Position numbers and translations under genes: made by a program. The notes below the pieces were generated by a model. That model was not told the origin of the DNA. It searched no databases and saw only the letters and a list, made by a program, of their open reading frames with translations. 64,000 bases of DNA, from NCBI RefSeq assembly GCF_008065375.1, contig NZ_VJYI01000003.1, positions 744,001 through 808,000 of the forward strand. Direction: 5' to 3'. Below are positions 1 to 9,727 of this stretch, one piece after another (position 1 is the first letter of the stretch; each line of letters begins with the position of its first letter). Source of the DNA: Nonomuraea sp. SYSU D8015. GTDB taxonomy: Bacteria; Actinomycetota; Actinomycetes; Streptosporangiales; Streptosporangiaceae.

Positions 1-2566
1 CCTGACCGACCGTGTGGGCCTCGACGATGACGTTGTCGTAGCCGGGCTCGGTGTCGAAGGACAGCTGGAACGCCAGCCGCGGCTGCTGCGCCGCCGTCAC
101 GGAGCCCAGGTCGATCGTCCTGGTCAGCCGCATGTACGAGTCGTCGGCATGAGCGCCCCTGACGTACCACTGGCCTTCGATCGGGTCGAACGGCCCAGGG
201 GTGCCGAGCTGGTAGTCCGCCGCCGGCGTGCCGGTGAAGCGCGGGAAGTCCGTGCCCATGGGCTGCAGGACGCCGGCCTCGTCCACCGGGTTGTCGGCCG
301 TGGCCGGGCCGCCGAACGTGCCGCTCACCCCGGCAAGCGGACCGGTGCCGGTGAAACCGGCGGGGTTCTCGCGCGGGATGCGGCCGCCAACCCCCATGTA
401 GTACTGGGTGAAGTCGTCGGCGAGCAGCAGGCACTCGTCGAACAACCCCTGGATGGTGGTGACCACGCAGTCGCCGTCCGGGTTGCCGTCGATGCCGTAG
501 TAGATGCCGCCGACGATCGTGTCGAGGATGCCGTAGTACGCGGCCGTCTCGCCGGTGTAGAGGAGTTTGCCTCCTTCGTTGAGGTAGTCGCGGATGGCGA
601 CGGTCAGGTACTGCTGCGACGGTTTGACGTCGGCGTCGGGCAGATCGCCCAGTGGGGTTACGGTCACCACGTCCTGCTGGTCCATGGACAGCCGGTTGTC
701 GCCCAGCTCCCACACGATGCCCTTGAAGTGCGACAGCACGCCGAGATGGTGGGGCACGCCCTGGGAGTCGACGTCCCAGGTCTCGGAGGCGTACCCGGCG
801 GCCTTGAGCGCCTGCTGGTACTTCGCGGCGTACTTGGGCGCGGTCACCGACGCCGGATAGTCCGGGTTGAAGCCGGTGTAGTCCTCGTTGGCGATCACGA
901 GGACCTTCGCCCCGGAGTCCTTGGCCAGCGTGTAGGTGAAGTGCGGGCTGGAGACGACGCCGGTCCCGGGCTTGAAGCCCTGGAACCAGACCTCGACCTT
1001 GTCACCCGGTTTCGCCCCGCTCACCGTGCCCCGGTACTCGGCGAAGTACAGGTCGTTCTCGTCGCCGTACCGCTCACCGCCCTTCCACTCGCTGAGCGGC
1101 CTGACCTGCGCCGGGCCGCCGTTGATGCGGAAGCGCAGCACCTTGCCCAGCAGGGACCTGCGGGCGGTCACGGCCACCGGCTGCGGGTCGCCGTACGAGA
1201 CGGTGAAGGAGTCCGGCGCGAAGTCGGGCACCGTGCGCCCGACCACGGAGACCGGCTTGTCGGGCGTGTGCACGGTCTTGGCCGTGGCGAGCGCCAGGGG
1301 GAGGTTCATGGTGAACTCCTCCTGGATCAGCTCCTCGTCGTCGGGGAAGGTGAATCCGAGCCCGCCGACGCAGTCCTCGAGCGTCCACTCGTCATTCGGG
1401 TTGCGCTCGGCCGCGGCCTCGCACGTGGACATCTCCGGCGTGATCGACATGATGCCGCGCAGGTTGGTCATGTGCCCGTCGGTCTCGCCGTTGGTGGTAT
1501 AGAGCTCGGCCCCGATGTCGGGGTCGTACGTCGGCACCGCCGGATTCGCGTCGTCGCCCAGCAGCGCCTCGAAGATCAGGTCGTCGGGCGACGGGGTGGC
1601 CTGCTGCCAGCCGATGCCGTACAGCAGGAGCATGGCCGCGGAGTGGTAGTTCAGCATGTACCTGAACTTCACCCGCTTGGTCAGGTTGTCCAGCGCCACG
1701 GTCTCCGGCTCGGACTGAGCCGCCTTGCCGCGGTAGGTCTGGCTGCTGAACAGGCTCGATGAGCCCTCGTCGTCGTAGCGCCACTTGTAGGCGAAGTTGC
1801 GGTTGGGGTCGACGCCGTCGTTGCTGGTGATCTGACCGTCGCCGTCGTTGTCCCGCAGGTTCTTGCGCCACAGCCGGTTGTCCGGCGTGAAGGAGTAGTC
1901 GTAGCCGTCGGGGTTGGCCACCGGCAGGAACCACAGCTCCGTGGTGTTCACGAGCTTGGTCAGCTCGGCGTTGCCCCCGTAGCCGTTGAGGATGTGGTGC
2001 ATCAGCCGCCGCACCATCTCGGGCGTGATCCACTCACGCGCGTGCTGGGCGGCGAGGTACAGCATGGCCGGGCGGGTGCCGTCACGCAGCTTGCGGGCGT
2101 CCTTGGTCACCTTGATCGCCGTGATCGGCGTGCCGTTGAGGCTGTTGCCGAGCTCGACGACCTTCGCGATGCCCGATTTGGCGTTGGCCGCGGCGATGAT
2201 CTCCTCGCGGATGCCTCCGGCGCCCGCGTAGCGTTTGAAGACCCCGTCGCCTTTCTGCGCCAGGCGCGCCCGGTTCGCGGTCTGGGCCTTGAGGGTGATG
2301 CCCTGCTTGGAGAGTGATTCGGCCAGCGCGGAGGCGAGGATCACCTCGATGGTGACCTTTCCGTCCGCCCGCTTGACGATCCTCATCTCCTCCCGATCGA
2401 CCCCCGCCCCGACGAGCTCGGCCATCTGGGCCTCGGTCAGCTCGCCGGTGTAGACGAAGACGCCGTCAGGGCCCGCCGCCGGTTCGGGCACCGCCGAGGC
2501 TGGGGGAACGGTGAACGAACCGAGTAACAGGATCATGCCGGCGATCATGATGAACGTGCGCTTCAT
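1..2566 (-). CDS. Secreted M14-family zinc carboxypeptidase (3' end outside window)
   Basis: An exported metallocarboxypeptidase that would trim C-terminal residues from extracellular peptides. The protein begins with a typical signal peptide (MKRTF, hydrophobic core, cleavage near ASA/VP about residue 25), then a propeptide-like stretch. The M14 catalytic domain follows, with the zinc motif H175-A-R-E178, later NYHS carrying the third zinc ligand, and an ITPEM segment that fits the catalytic Glu region. DPNRNF is the usual substrate-carboxylate motif. About 400 residues of further C-terminal sequence follow, and the stop lies left of the window. The ATG at 2566 has GGAGG four bases upstream. 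It is monocistronic as far as visible. Family is certain; substrate preference is not. Confidence 0.9.
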   Translation of the reverse strand, partial: MKRTFIMIAGMILLLGSFTVPPASAVPEPAAGPDGVFVYTGELTEAQMAELVGAGVDREEMRIVKRADGKVTIEVILASALAESLSKQGITLKAQTANRARLAQKGDGVFKRYAGAGGIREEIIAAANAKSGIAKVVELGNSLNGTPITAIKVTKDARKLRDGTRPAMLYLAAQHAREWITPEMVRRLMHHILNGYGGNAELTKLVNTTELWFLPVANPDGYDYSFTPDNRLWRKNLRDNDGDGQITSNDGVDPNRNFAYKWRYDDEGSSSLFSSQTYRGKAAQSEPETVALDNLTKRVKFRYMLNYHSAAMLLLYGIGWQQATPSPDDLIFEALLGDDANPAVPTYDPDIGAELYTTNGETDGHMTNLRGIMSITPEMSTCEAAAERNPNDEWTLEDCVGGLGFTFPDDEELIQEEFTMNLPLALATAKTVHTPDKPVSVVGRTVPDFAPDSFTVSYGDPQPVAVTARRSLLGKVLRFRINGGPAQVRPLSEWKGGERYGDENDLYFAEYRGTVSGAKPGDKVEVWFQGFKPGTGVVSSPHFTYTLAKDSGAKVLVIANEDYTGFNPDYPASVTAPKYAAKYQQALKAAGYASETWDVDSQGVPHHLGVLSHFKGIVWELGDNRLSMDQQDVVTVTPLGDLPDADVKPSQQYLTVAIRDYLNEGGKLLYTGETAAYYGILDTIVGGIYYGIDGNPDGDCVVTTIQGLFDECLLLADDFTQYYMGVGGRIPRENPAGFTGTGPLAGVSGTFGGPATADNPVDEAGVLQPMGTDFPRFTGTPAADYQLGTPGPFDPIEGQWYVRGAHADDSYMRLTRTIDLGSVTAAQQPRLAFQLSFDTEPGYDNVIVEAHTVGQ

Positions 2567-2964
2567 CGCGCCTCCGAGAAAGTCGGGCCCCGAATGCCGC
2601 TAGGGATTGCCCGCAATCTCCGTGTATGCCGGGGTCTTGTCAATCACGACGGCCGCATCCGGACACACCGGATCCGGCGCCGCCTCTGGACCGCTTGGAG
2701 GCTGACGGGGAATCAGGACGACGAACCCGAACCACCGCTTTCCACGCACCCACGGAGCCGGGGAAAGCCGCGCCCACGGAGTCTGGTAAGCGGACGCGCG
2801 TCACGGTGGCGCGGCGGTGAGGCGGAGGAGCGTCTCCCTGGAGGGCCCTCGGCCGAAGTGCGGCGGCAGGAGCCCACTCGGCGCCGCCGTAAAGGAAGGG
2901 TCTTCACACGAACGACGGCCGCCCGCCGAAGGAACGGCGGGCGGCCGTGCGGTCACCCGAGAAA
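2567..2964. other. Intergenic region between glyS and the carboxypeptidase gene
   Basis: About 400 bases without a convincing gene; frames here are proline/arginine-rich and look non-coding. It holds the glyS terminator hairpin at its right end. A TTGACA hexamer reads on the minus strand at 2638-2643 and could be the -35 of the carboxypeptidase promoter, although I see no good -10 at the expected distance. Confidence 0.5.
2916..2947 (-). terminator. Terminator hairpin after glyS
   Basis: A perfect 12-bp GC-rich stem (2916-2927 pairs with 2936-2947) with an 8-base loop lies 17 bases past the glyS stop. There is no long U tract, which is common for actinomycete terminators. Confidence 0.8.
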
Positions 2965-4350
<1,386 letters not shown>

Positions 4351-4443
4351 TTGGTTGATTCTCTTTCCGGCTGGAGGTCGGCGAGGTGAATTGATGAGAT
4401 CCCAGCTTAGGGGACGGCCGCACACTGTCGCGCGGGAGTAATC

Positions 4444-4731
4444 CTATGCCCCGTCCTGGGTGTAGACGTCCTCGAATGCACTGGGTTCGTTGACCATGAG
4501 AATCATCAGCGGATACATCGCCATCCGGGCGGCGGAGAGCGCTCTGCGGTAGAACCCGGCGCCCTCCCATTCCGTGACCAGCGCCCACAGATTGGGCTCA
4601 TCGACCGAACGGGCCACCCTGCCGCGCTGAAACCCGGGTTGCGCGGCGAACGTGTCGAGGATCGCCTGGCTCTGCTTGACGAAGTCTTGGGACTGGGACT
4701 CTGGGACGGTGTATCGGATCACGGCGAGCAC
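4444..4731 (-). CDS. Small ABM-domain (dimeric alpha/beta barrel) protein
   Basis: A 95-residue protein with the antibiotic-biosynthesis-monooxygenase/ferredoxin-like fold pattern: MLAVIRYTV strand, a helix rich in Q/D, the RGRVARS strand, WALVTEWEG and a C-terminal helix. Members act as cofactor-free oxygenases, haem-degrading enzymes or have no known activity; nothing here tells which. The start is GTG at 4731. A perfect 9-bp inverted repeat lies 14-36 bases upstream of the start. It is not linked to the polyketide cluster 30 kb away. Confidence 0.7.
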   Translation of the reverse strand: MLAVIRYTVPESQSQDFVKQSQAILDTFAAQPGFQRGRVARSVDEPNLWALVTEWEGAGFYRRALSAARMAMYPLMILMVNEPSAFEDVYTQDGA

Positions 4732-4744
4732 CTGAACAGCCTAA

Positions 4745-4767
4745 GACCATCCCTTGTTGGGATGGTC
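4745..4767. promoter_or_regulatory. Perfect inverted repeat upstream of the ABM gene
   Basis: GACCATCCC (4745-4753) and GGGATGGTC (4759-4767) are separated by TTGTT. It lies just upstream of the leftward ABM gene and before the decayed kinase. It could be an operator or the terminator of a lost rightward gene; the sequence alone does not decide. Confidence 0.4.
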
Positions 4768-4792
4768 CGGTTCATGATCACGTCTGTCCGTA

Positions 4793-4976
4793 TGGCTCAA
4801 CGGCACCCACGGCGCGGGCAAGACGACGACCAGTGCACTCGTGCAGCCGCTGATCCCGGATTCACGGGTGTTCGACGCCGAGAAGGTCGGCGCATGGGGA
4901 GGCCGAGGTCGTCGGCACCACGCACCCCACGCCCGCCCAGGCCGCCCTGCAGATCGCAGAGGCCGTCAAGAGTTGA
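4793..4976 (+). pseudogene. Decayed TmrB-like P-loop kinase (both ends kept, middle deleted)
   Basis: The first part reads WLNGTHGAGKTTTSALV and then DSRVFDAEKVG, the Walker A region and next strand of TmrB-like AAA/kinase proteins. Immediately after, the homology jumps frame to a C-terminal tail ending TPAQAALQIAEAVKS and a TGA. A normal member is about 170-200 residues; here about 60 remain. There is no start codon in the N-terminal frame because a TGA precedes it by six codons. This is a remnant with an internal deletion and lost start. Confidence 0.65.
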
Positions 4977-5022
4977 GGTCCGCTTCGTACGCAGCATGTG
5001 CGCTCTCCCGTAGGCTCTGGGC

Positions 5023-5379
5023 GTGGGCTCCGACAACGCCTCGAACAACAAGCGTCCGCTCCCTCAGGGTGAGCGGTTCTTCACGCCGGGCGCGACCGGG
5101 CTGCGCAAGGCCGTGGAGCAGCGCAGCGCCGTGCCGATGACCTTCCTGTTCACGCAGGTGCCGCGGTGGGTGGCGCCGGTGGTGCTGGTGGTCCTGCTGC
5201 TGGCCGGGTTCGCCGTGGCCAATCCGCTGGGCGGGGTGGCGGCGCTGGTGGTGCTGGCGTTCGTGGGCTGGCTGGCGTACTTGTCGTGGCCGTCGCTGCA
5301 GGTCGGCGGGAAGCTGCTGCGGGTCGCCATGATCGTCTTCCTCGCGCTGCTCGCGGCGACCCGCTTCGGTCTGATCTAG
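5023..5379 (+). CDS. DUF6703-like small membrane protein
   Basis: A 118-residue protein with a charged N-terminus (RPLPQGERFFTPGATG, then RKAVEQRSA) and three predicted membrane segments: WVAPVVLVVLLLAGF, the GGVAALVVLAFVGWLAYL stretch and the C-terminal MIVFLALLAATRFG. This layout matches the actinobacterial DUF6703 family, whose function is unknown. The start is GTG at 5023. Its stop overlaps the end of the convergent propeller gene by four bases, so both share the same termination region. Confidence 0.75.
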   Translation: MGSDNASNNKRPLPQGERFFTPGATGLRKAVEQRSAVPMTFLFTQVPRWVAPVVLVVLLLAGFAVANPLGGVAALVVLAFVGWLAYLSWPSLQVGGKLLRVAMIVFLALLAATRFGLI

Positions 5380-6371
5380 GCGGGCTCCCCGGCGGGGAAC
5401 AGCGGTCTGCCGAGGTGTGTCCATCCGGTGTAGCCGGGTTTGTACACGCCTGGTTCGACGTACTTCAACCATCTGAGCTCACCGTTGCGGAGCAGGGCGT
5501 AGAAGACGCCTCGAAAGGCCGTCTCGTCCAGGTCCATGAGCCATCCGATGCCGTTGGGCTCGTAGTCGTCTCTGTACCAGGCCGTGCCGCCCTTCTCGGG
5601 CTCGCGCTGGCGGTGCCAGTGGAGGTTTCCGCGTTCGTCGATGGTGAACAGGACGCCGTCATCCAAGGCGATGATGCGGCGGTAGCGCTGCCAGCCCCGC
5701 TTGATCACCTTGCAGCGACCGGCGTTCGCCCACGCTTCCGCGGCTTCGGGGCCGAGATAGCGATGCCAGCACAGGTCGCCGTTCGGGCGCAGGCCGTAGA
5801 TGATCTGGTCCGAGCCGTTCCCGGGAACGGCGGAGACATCCTCGAACACGTTGAACCCTTGGCCGATGCTCCGGCCGGAGTCGGCCTCCAGACGGGCGCC
5901 GGGCTGGTACGTGAAGCGGAACAGCTCTCCCGACGCGTCCACCGCGTAGAGCGAGCCGTTCGCTCCCGCCTCCAGCCAGCGGAAACGGTTCCAGCCGCCG
6001 CCGAGTTCCTCTCCTTGCGGGGTCAGCCACCGGGCGCCGCCGCCTTCCGGATCGGCGTGGACGAATCGGTGCAGGGTTCCGTCATTGAAGATCGCGTACA
6101 GCACGCCGGAACCCGCGTAGGTGATCTTCGTGGCCCGGGCGAAGGACGGGAGCCGCGCCTGCGCCGCCTTCGCGGCCTGCTGGGGCGGGTCGTCGCCGAG
6201 GAACTCGACGTACGCGGGTATCGCGGCGACGACGGGGATCAGCACGGCGCCGGCCAGCCACATCAGGAACGTTCGGCGGCCGGGCCGTCTGCCGGGCTCC
6301 TTTCCTCGGGATGGCTTCTCTTTCGGCGTCCGGCGACGTACGTCGCCGCGGGCACGGGAACGTGATGGCAT
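5376..6371 (-). CDS. Membrane-tethered tachylectin-like beta-propeller protein
   Basis: A basic N-terminus with an RRTFLMW twin-arginine-like motif is followed by one hydrophobic segment (LAGAVLIPVVAAIPAYV) and no clear cleavage site, so the protein is probably anchored with its propeller outside. The rest shows five repeats with the pattern G-x-LYA-x5-G-x-L-x-R/W, as in tachylectin 2-type sugar-binding propellers (GVLYAIFNDGTLHRF, GSLYAVDASGELFRF, IIYGLRPNGDLCWHR, GVLFTIDERGNLHWH, GVFYALLRNGELRWL). The start is uncertain: ATG at 6371 is shortest, with ATG 6410 and TTG 6443 in the same frame and none with a good ribosome site. A ligand such as GlcNAc is possible but unproven. Confidence 0.7.
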   Translation of the reverse strand: MPSRSRARGDVRRRTPKEKPSRGKEPGRRPGRRTFLMWLAGAVLIPVVAAIPAYVEFLGDDPPQQAAKAAQARLPSFARATKITYAGSGVLYAIFNDGTLHRFVHADPEGGGARWLTPQGEELGGGWNRFRWLEAGANGSLYAVDASGELFRFTYQPGARLEADSGRSIGQGFNVFEDVSAVPGNGSDQIIYGLRPNGDLCWHRYLGPEAAEAWANAGRCKVIKRGWQRYRRIIALDDGVLFTIDERGNLHWHRQREPEKGGTAWYRDDYEPNGIGWLMDLDETAFRGVFYALLRNGELRWLKYVEPGVYKPGYTGWTHLGRPLFPAGEPA

Positions 6372-6463
6372 CGGAGGTTCTCGTCGGAAGGTGAAGGGGA
6401 CGAGACCCATGACAGCACGTGATCGCTCTCCGTGCCATGACAATCACGAAACGTGAGATGACA

Positions 6464-7993
6464 CTAGGGGAGCAGTGTGTAGTGCGGGAAGTTGCCGGGG
6501 AGGCGCTCGGCGTCCGGGCCTATGGTGACGGCCCGCACCAGCAGCTCACCGCCGACGAACGCGCCGCGCCAGGAGGCGCCGAGGCCGCCGAAGAGCTCCT
6601 CGCGGTCGCCGCGCGAGCGCGGGCGGTTGTGGCCGACCTTGAAGGCGCGGACCTCGGGGGCCAGGCGGTGGAAGGTCTCCTCCTCGTCGCAGGAGAGGGT
6701 GGCGACGAGGGCGCCGTTGCTGGCGTTCATGGCGGCCAGCAGCTCCGCCTCCGTGTCCACCAGCACGATCGTGTCGACCGGGCCGAAGGGCTCGGCGTGG
6801 TGGAGGGGCGAGGAGCGGGGCGGGTTGAGGAGGGCCGTCGGCGGAAAATAGGCCGAAATATCCTGCCCTGGCAGGAAGTGTCCGGCGTCCAGGGACGCGC
6901 GATGCAGCGGCACGCCGCCGCGCGCGACGGCCTCGTCCACCTGGTCGGCCAGTTCCTTGGCCTTCGAGGCGTTGATCAGCGGGCCGAAGTCCAGCTCCGG
7001 CAGCGGGTCGTCCGGGCCGTCGACCGCGAGCGGGTGCCCGAAGCGCAGCGATCCGACCGCGGCCAGGTACGCCCGTAGGAACTCGTGGAACAGCGACCGC
7101 TGCACCACGAACCGCGGATAGGCGGTGCAGCGCTGCTTGCCGTAGTCGAACGACGCGCGGATCTGCCGGGTGAGCAGCTCCCAGCCGCCGTACTCCCACA
7201 CGCCCCAGCAGTTGAGGCCCTCTTGCTCCAGCACGTGCCGCCGGCCGAGGTCGGCCAGGGAGGTGGCGACCTTGGCCCCGGCGTCCCTGCCGCCCACGAA
7301 CGACACGCAGCCGAGGGCCTGCCCGGCGACCAGCACCGGCGACAGCTCCGCCCCTCCCCCGCTGACCAGCGTGAACGGCAGCCCTTCACGGACGGCCAGC
7401 GCGCAGGCCAGGGTGAGGCAGCACAGGCCGCCGTCCGTGGGGGTCTTGGCGATGACCGCGTTGCCGGCCAGCGCCTGCACCAGCATGGCGTGCATGAGCA
7501 CGCTCATCGGATAGTTCCAGCTGGCGATGTTGCTGACCGGCCCGGGCAGCGGGGTACGCCCGGCGACCATGCGGTCGATCTCCGCGACGTACCACCGGAC
7601 CCCGTCCAGGCAGCGGTCCACGTCCGCGCAGGCCGTCTTCCACGGCTTGCCGATCTCCCAGACCAGCAGCAGGGCCAGCAGGTCGCGGTGGGCGGCCATG
7701 GACTCGACGGCCGCCGACACCATGGCCTTGCGCTCCGCGAGCGGGGTGTGCCGCCAGCGCCGGTGCTCGTCGACGGCGCCCGCCACCGCGCGGCCCGCGC
7801 CGGCTCGGTCGAGCCTGGGCAGACCGGCGATGGCGGTGCCGTCAAGGGGCGAGAAACCGGGCACCGGGCGTCCGTCGCGGTGCCAGATGCCGCCCCAGTG
7901 GTTGAGCACCCTGTCGTCGTGGAACGCCTCCGGCGCGACCGAGCAGCAGCGGTCGTAGGCGTCGCGCCAGGACGTACCCGGCTTGAGCCGCAT
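6464..7993 (-). CDS. Aldehyde dehydrogenase (NAD(P)-dependent superfamily)
   Basis: A 509-residue aldehyde dehydrogenase. The substrate tunnel motif reads NIASWNYP, the general-base Glu lies in LEQEGLN, and the nucleophilic Cys is in GKQRCTAYP. It is the last gene of the leftward sucC-sucD-hyi-glxR-gcl operon, 12 bases after gcl, with GGAGG before ATG 7993. The context suggests oxidation of a C2/C3 aldehyde of glyoxylate metabolism (glycolaldehyde, tartronate semialdehyde or similar). That is inference; the LEQEG sequence departs from the usual LELGG, so it is a divergent member. Confidence 0.85.
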   Translation of the reverse strand: MRLKPGTSWRDAYDRCCSVAPEAFHDDRVLNHWGGIWHRDGRPVPGFSPLDGTAIAGLPRLDRAGAGRAVAGAVDEHRRWRHTPLAERKAMVSAAVESMAAHRDLLALLLVWEIGKPWKTACADVDRCLDGVRWYVAEIDRMVAGRTPLPGPVSNIASWNYPMSVLMHAMLVQALAGNAVIAKTPTDGGLCCLTLACALAVREGLPFTLVSGGGAELSPVLVAGQALGCVSFVGGRDAGAKVATSLADLGRRHVLEQEGLNCWGVWEYGGWELLTRQIRASFDYGKQRCTAYPRFVVQRSLFHEFLRAYLAAVGSLRFGHPLAVDGPDDPLPELDFGPLINASKAKELADQVDEAVARGGVPLHRASLDAGHFLPGQDISAYFPPTALLNPPRSSPLHHAEPFGPVDTIVLVDTEAELLAAMNASNGALVATLSCDEEETFHRLAPEVRAFKVGHNRPRSRGDREELFGGLGASWRGAFVGGELLVRAVTIGPDAERLPGNFPHYTLLP

Positions 7994-8005
7994 GTGCGTC
8001 CTCCT

Positions 8006-9727
8006 TCAGTCGGACCAGTCGGCGGTGATGAGCTCGGGCAGCGGCTCGAACTCCTTGATCGCTTCCAGTGAGGGGCCCATGGCGGCGTTGGCCTCGCGCT
8101 CCACCATCACCTCCACCAGGACCGGCAGCCGCTCGCGCGCCGCCTCGGCCGACGCCCAGGCCAGCGCGTCGCGGATGTCGCCGGGCAGCTCCACCCGGCG
8201 GGCCGGGCAGCCGAACGCCTCCATGGCCTTGACATGGTCGATGCCGCCCTCCCCGTAGTGCAGGTCCACGGCGTAGTTCATGCCGTACGGGATCTCGGCC
8301 TGCCTGATGAGGCCCAGGTACTCGTTGTTGATCATGACGATGACGAAGGGGATGCGGTATTGGGCCGCCACCGCGACCTCCTCCATGAGGAACTGGAAGG
8401 AGTAGTCGCCCACCACGGCCACGACCTGCCGCTCGGGATGGGCGCACTTGACGCCCATGGCGGCCGGCACCTCCCAGCCCAGCGGCCCGGCCTGGCCGCA
8501 GACAAGGTAGCGGCGCGGCAGGTACGTGGTCTGGAACTGGCCCGACCAGATCTGGTAGAGCCCGATCGCGGTGACGAACGTGGTGTCCCGGTCGAAGAAC
8601 TCGTTGATCTCCTTGAACACCCGTGGCGGCTTGATCGGCACGTCGTCGAAGTCGTCGCGCCGGAGCATCGTCCGCCGCAGGTCGGCGACCTTGCGCACCC
8701 ACTTGTCACGGTCTTTGGAAGAGGTGCGGCCGCGGGCCTCCTCCAGCAGCTCCGCGAGGACCGGCCGGGCATGCCCGACGATCCCGAGGTCGGGCTCGAA
8801 GACCTTGCCGATCTGCGTGGGCTCGATGTCCACGTGGACGAACTTCCGGCCGCGGCGGTAGACCTCGAGGTCGCCGGTGTGCCGGTCGCCGAACCGCGCC
8901 CCCACGGCCAGCACCAGGTCGCTCTCCAGGAACGCGGCGTTGCCCCACCGCGTCTGCGTCTGGATGCCCGCCATGCCGGCGAACAGCGGGTGGTCCTCGG
9001 GGAAGGCGCCCTTGCCCATGAGCGTCACCTGCACCGGCACCTGGAGGTGCTCGGCCAGCGCGCGCAGCTCCTCGGCCGCGTCAGCGATGATCACGCCGCC
9101 GCCGGCCAGGATGAGCGGCCGTCTGGCCTCCTCCACCAGGTCCACGGCCCTGCGGATCGCCTTGGGCAGCGGCCTCGGCTCCTCGACGGGCAGCGGCGCG
9201 TCGAGGTCCCGGTCGTACAGGCAGGTGCCGCGCTGCACGTCGATCGGCAGGTCGATGAGCACGGGCCCGGGCCGCCCGGAGCGCGCGATCCTGAACGCCT
9301 CCCTGAACACCCACGGCGCCTGGGCGGGCTCCTTGAGCTGCACCGCCCACTTGGTCACCGGCCGGGCGATCTCCACGATGTCGACCGCCTGGAACGCCTC
9401 CTGGTGCAGCTTGGAGCTGACGGCCTGGCCGGTGACGCAGATCATCGGGATCGAGTCGGCCAGGGCGGTGTAGAGGCCGGTGATCATGTTGGTGCCGGCC
9501 GGTCCCGACGTGCCGATGCAGACGCCGACGTTCCCCGTGACCCTGGCCCAGCCGTCGGCGGCGTGGGTGCCGCCCTCCTCGTGGCGTACCGTGACGTGCC
9601 GGATCGAGCTGTGCTGGAGCGCGGCGTAGAGCGGCAGGATGGCCGCCCCGGGGATGCCGAAGACGGTGTCCACCCCCTCCGACTCCAGCACCGCGACCAC
9701 GGCCTCCATACAGGGCATCCGTTTCAT
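8006..9727 (-). CDS. gcl: Glyoxylate carboligase-like ThDP enzyme
   Basis: Predicted to join two glyoxylates to tartronate semialdehyde with CO2 loss. The 573-residue chain has the three-domain acetolactate-synthase-family layout. It follows E. coli Gcl closely from memory: GTSGPAGTNMITGLY, QAVDIVEIARPV, HVDIEPTQIGKVFEPDLGI, CGQAGPLGWEVPAA and NNEYLGLIRQ (ThDP/Mg region) all have direct counterparts. One key difference: RHEEGG has Glu50 where E. coli Gcl has Val51, so the usual ThDP-activating Glu is present. It overlaps glxR by four bases and sits in a glyoxylate operon, supporting the Gcl role, but the Glu leaves room for another carboligase or decarboxylase activity. Confidence 0.8.
   Translation of the reverse strand: MKRMPCMEAVVAVLESEGVDTVFGIPGAAILPLYAALQHSSIRHVTVRHEEGGTHAADGWARVTGNVGVCIGTSGPAGTNMITGLYTALADSIPMICVTGQAVSSKLHQEAFQAVDIVEIARPVTKWAVQLKEPAQAPWVFREAFRIARSGRPGPVLIDLPIDVQRGTCLYDRDLDAPLPVEEPRPLPKAIRRAVDLVEEARRPLILAGGGVIIADAAEELRALAEHLQVPVQVTLMGKGAFPEDHPLFAGMAGIQTQTRWGNAAFLESDLVLAVGARFGDRHTGDLEVYRRGRKFVHVDIEPTQIGKVFEPDLGIVGHARPVLAELLEEARGRTSSKDRDKWVRKVADLRRTMLRRDDFDDVPIKPPRVFKEINEFFDRDTTFVTAIGLYQIWSGQFQTTYLPRRYLVCGQAGPLGWEVPAAMGVKCAHPERQVVAVVGDYSFQFLMEEVAVAAQYRIPFVIVMINNEYLGLIRQAEIPYGMNYAVDLHYGEGGIDHVKAMEAFGCPARRVELPGDIRDALAWASAEAARERLPVLVEVMVEREANAAMGPSLEAIKEFEPLPELITADWSD

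Noticed and set aside
14..1762. A long plus-strand frame over the carboxypeptidase gene
   Set aside because: The minus strand encodes a clear M14 protease with signal peptide and metal motif; the plus frame is a shadow.
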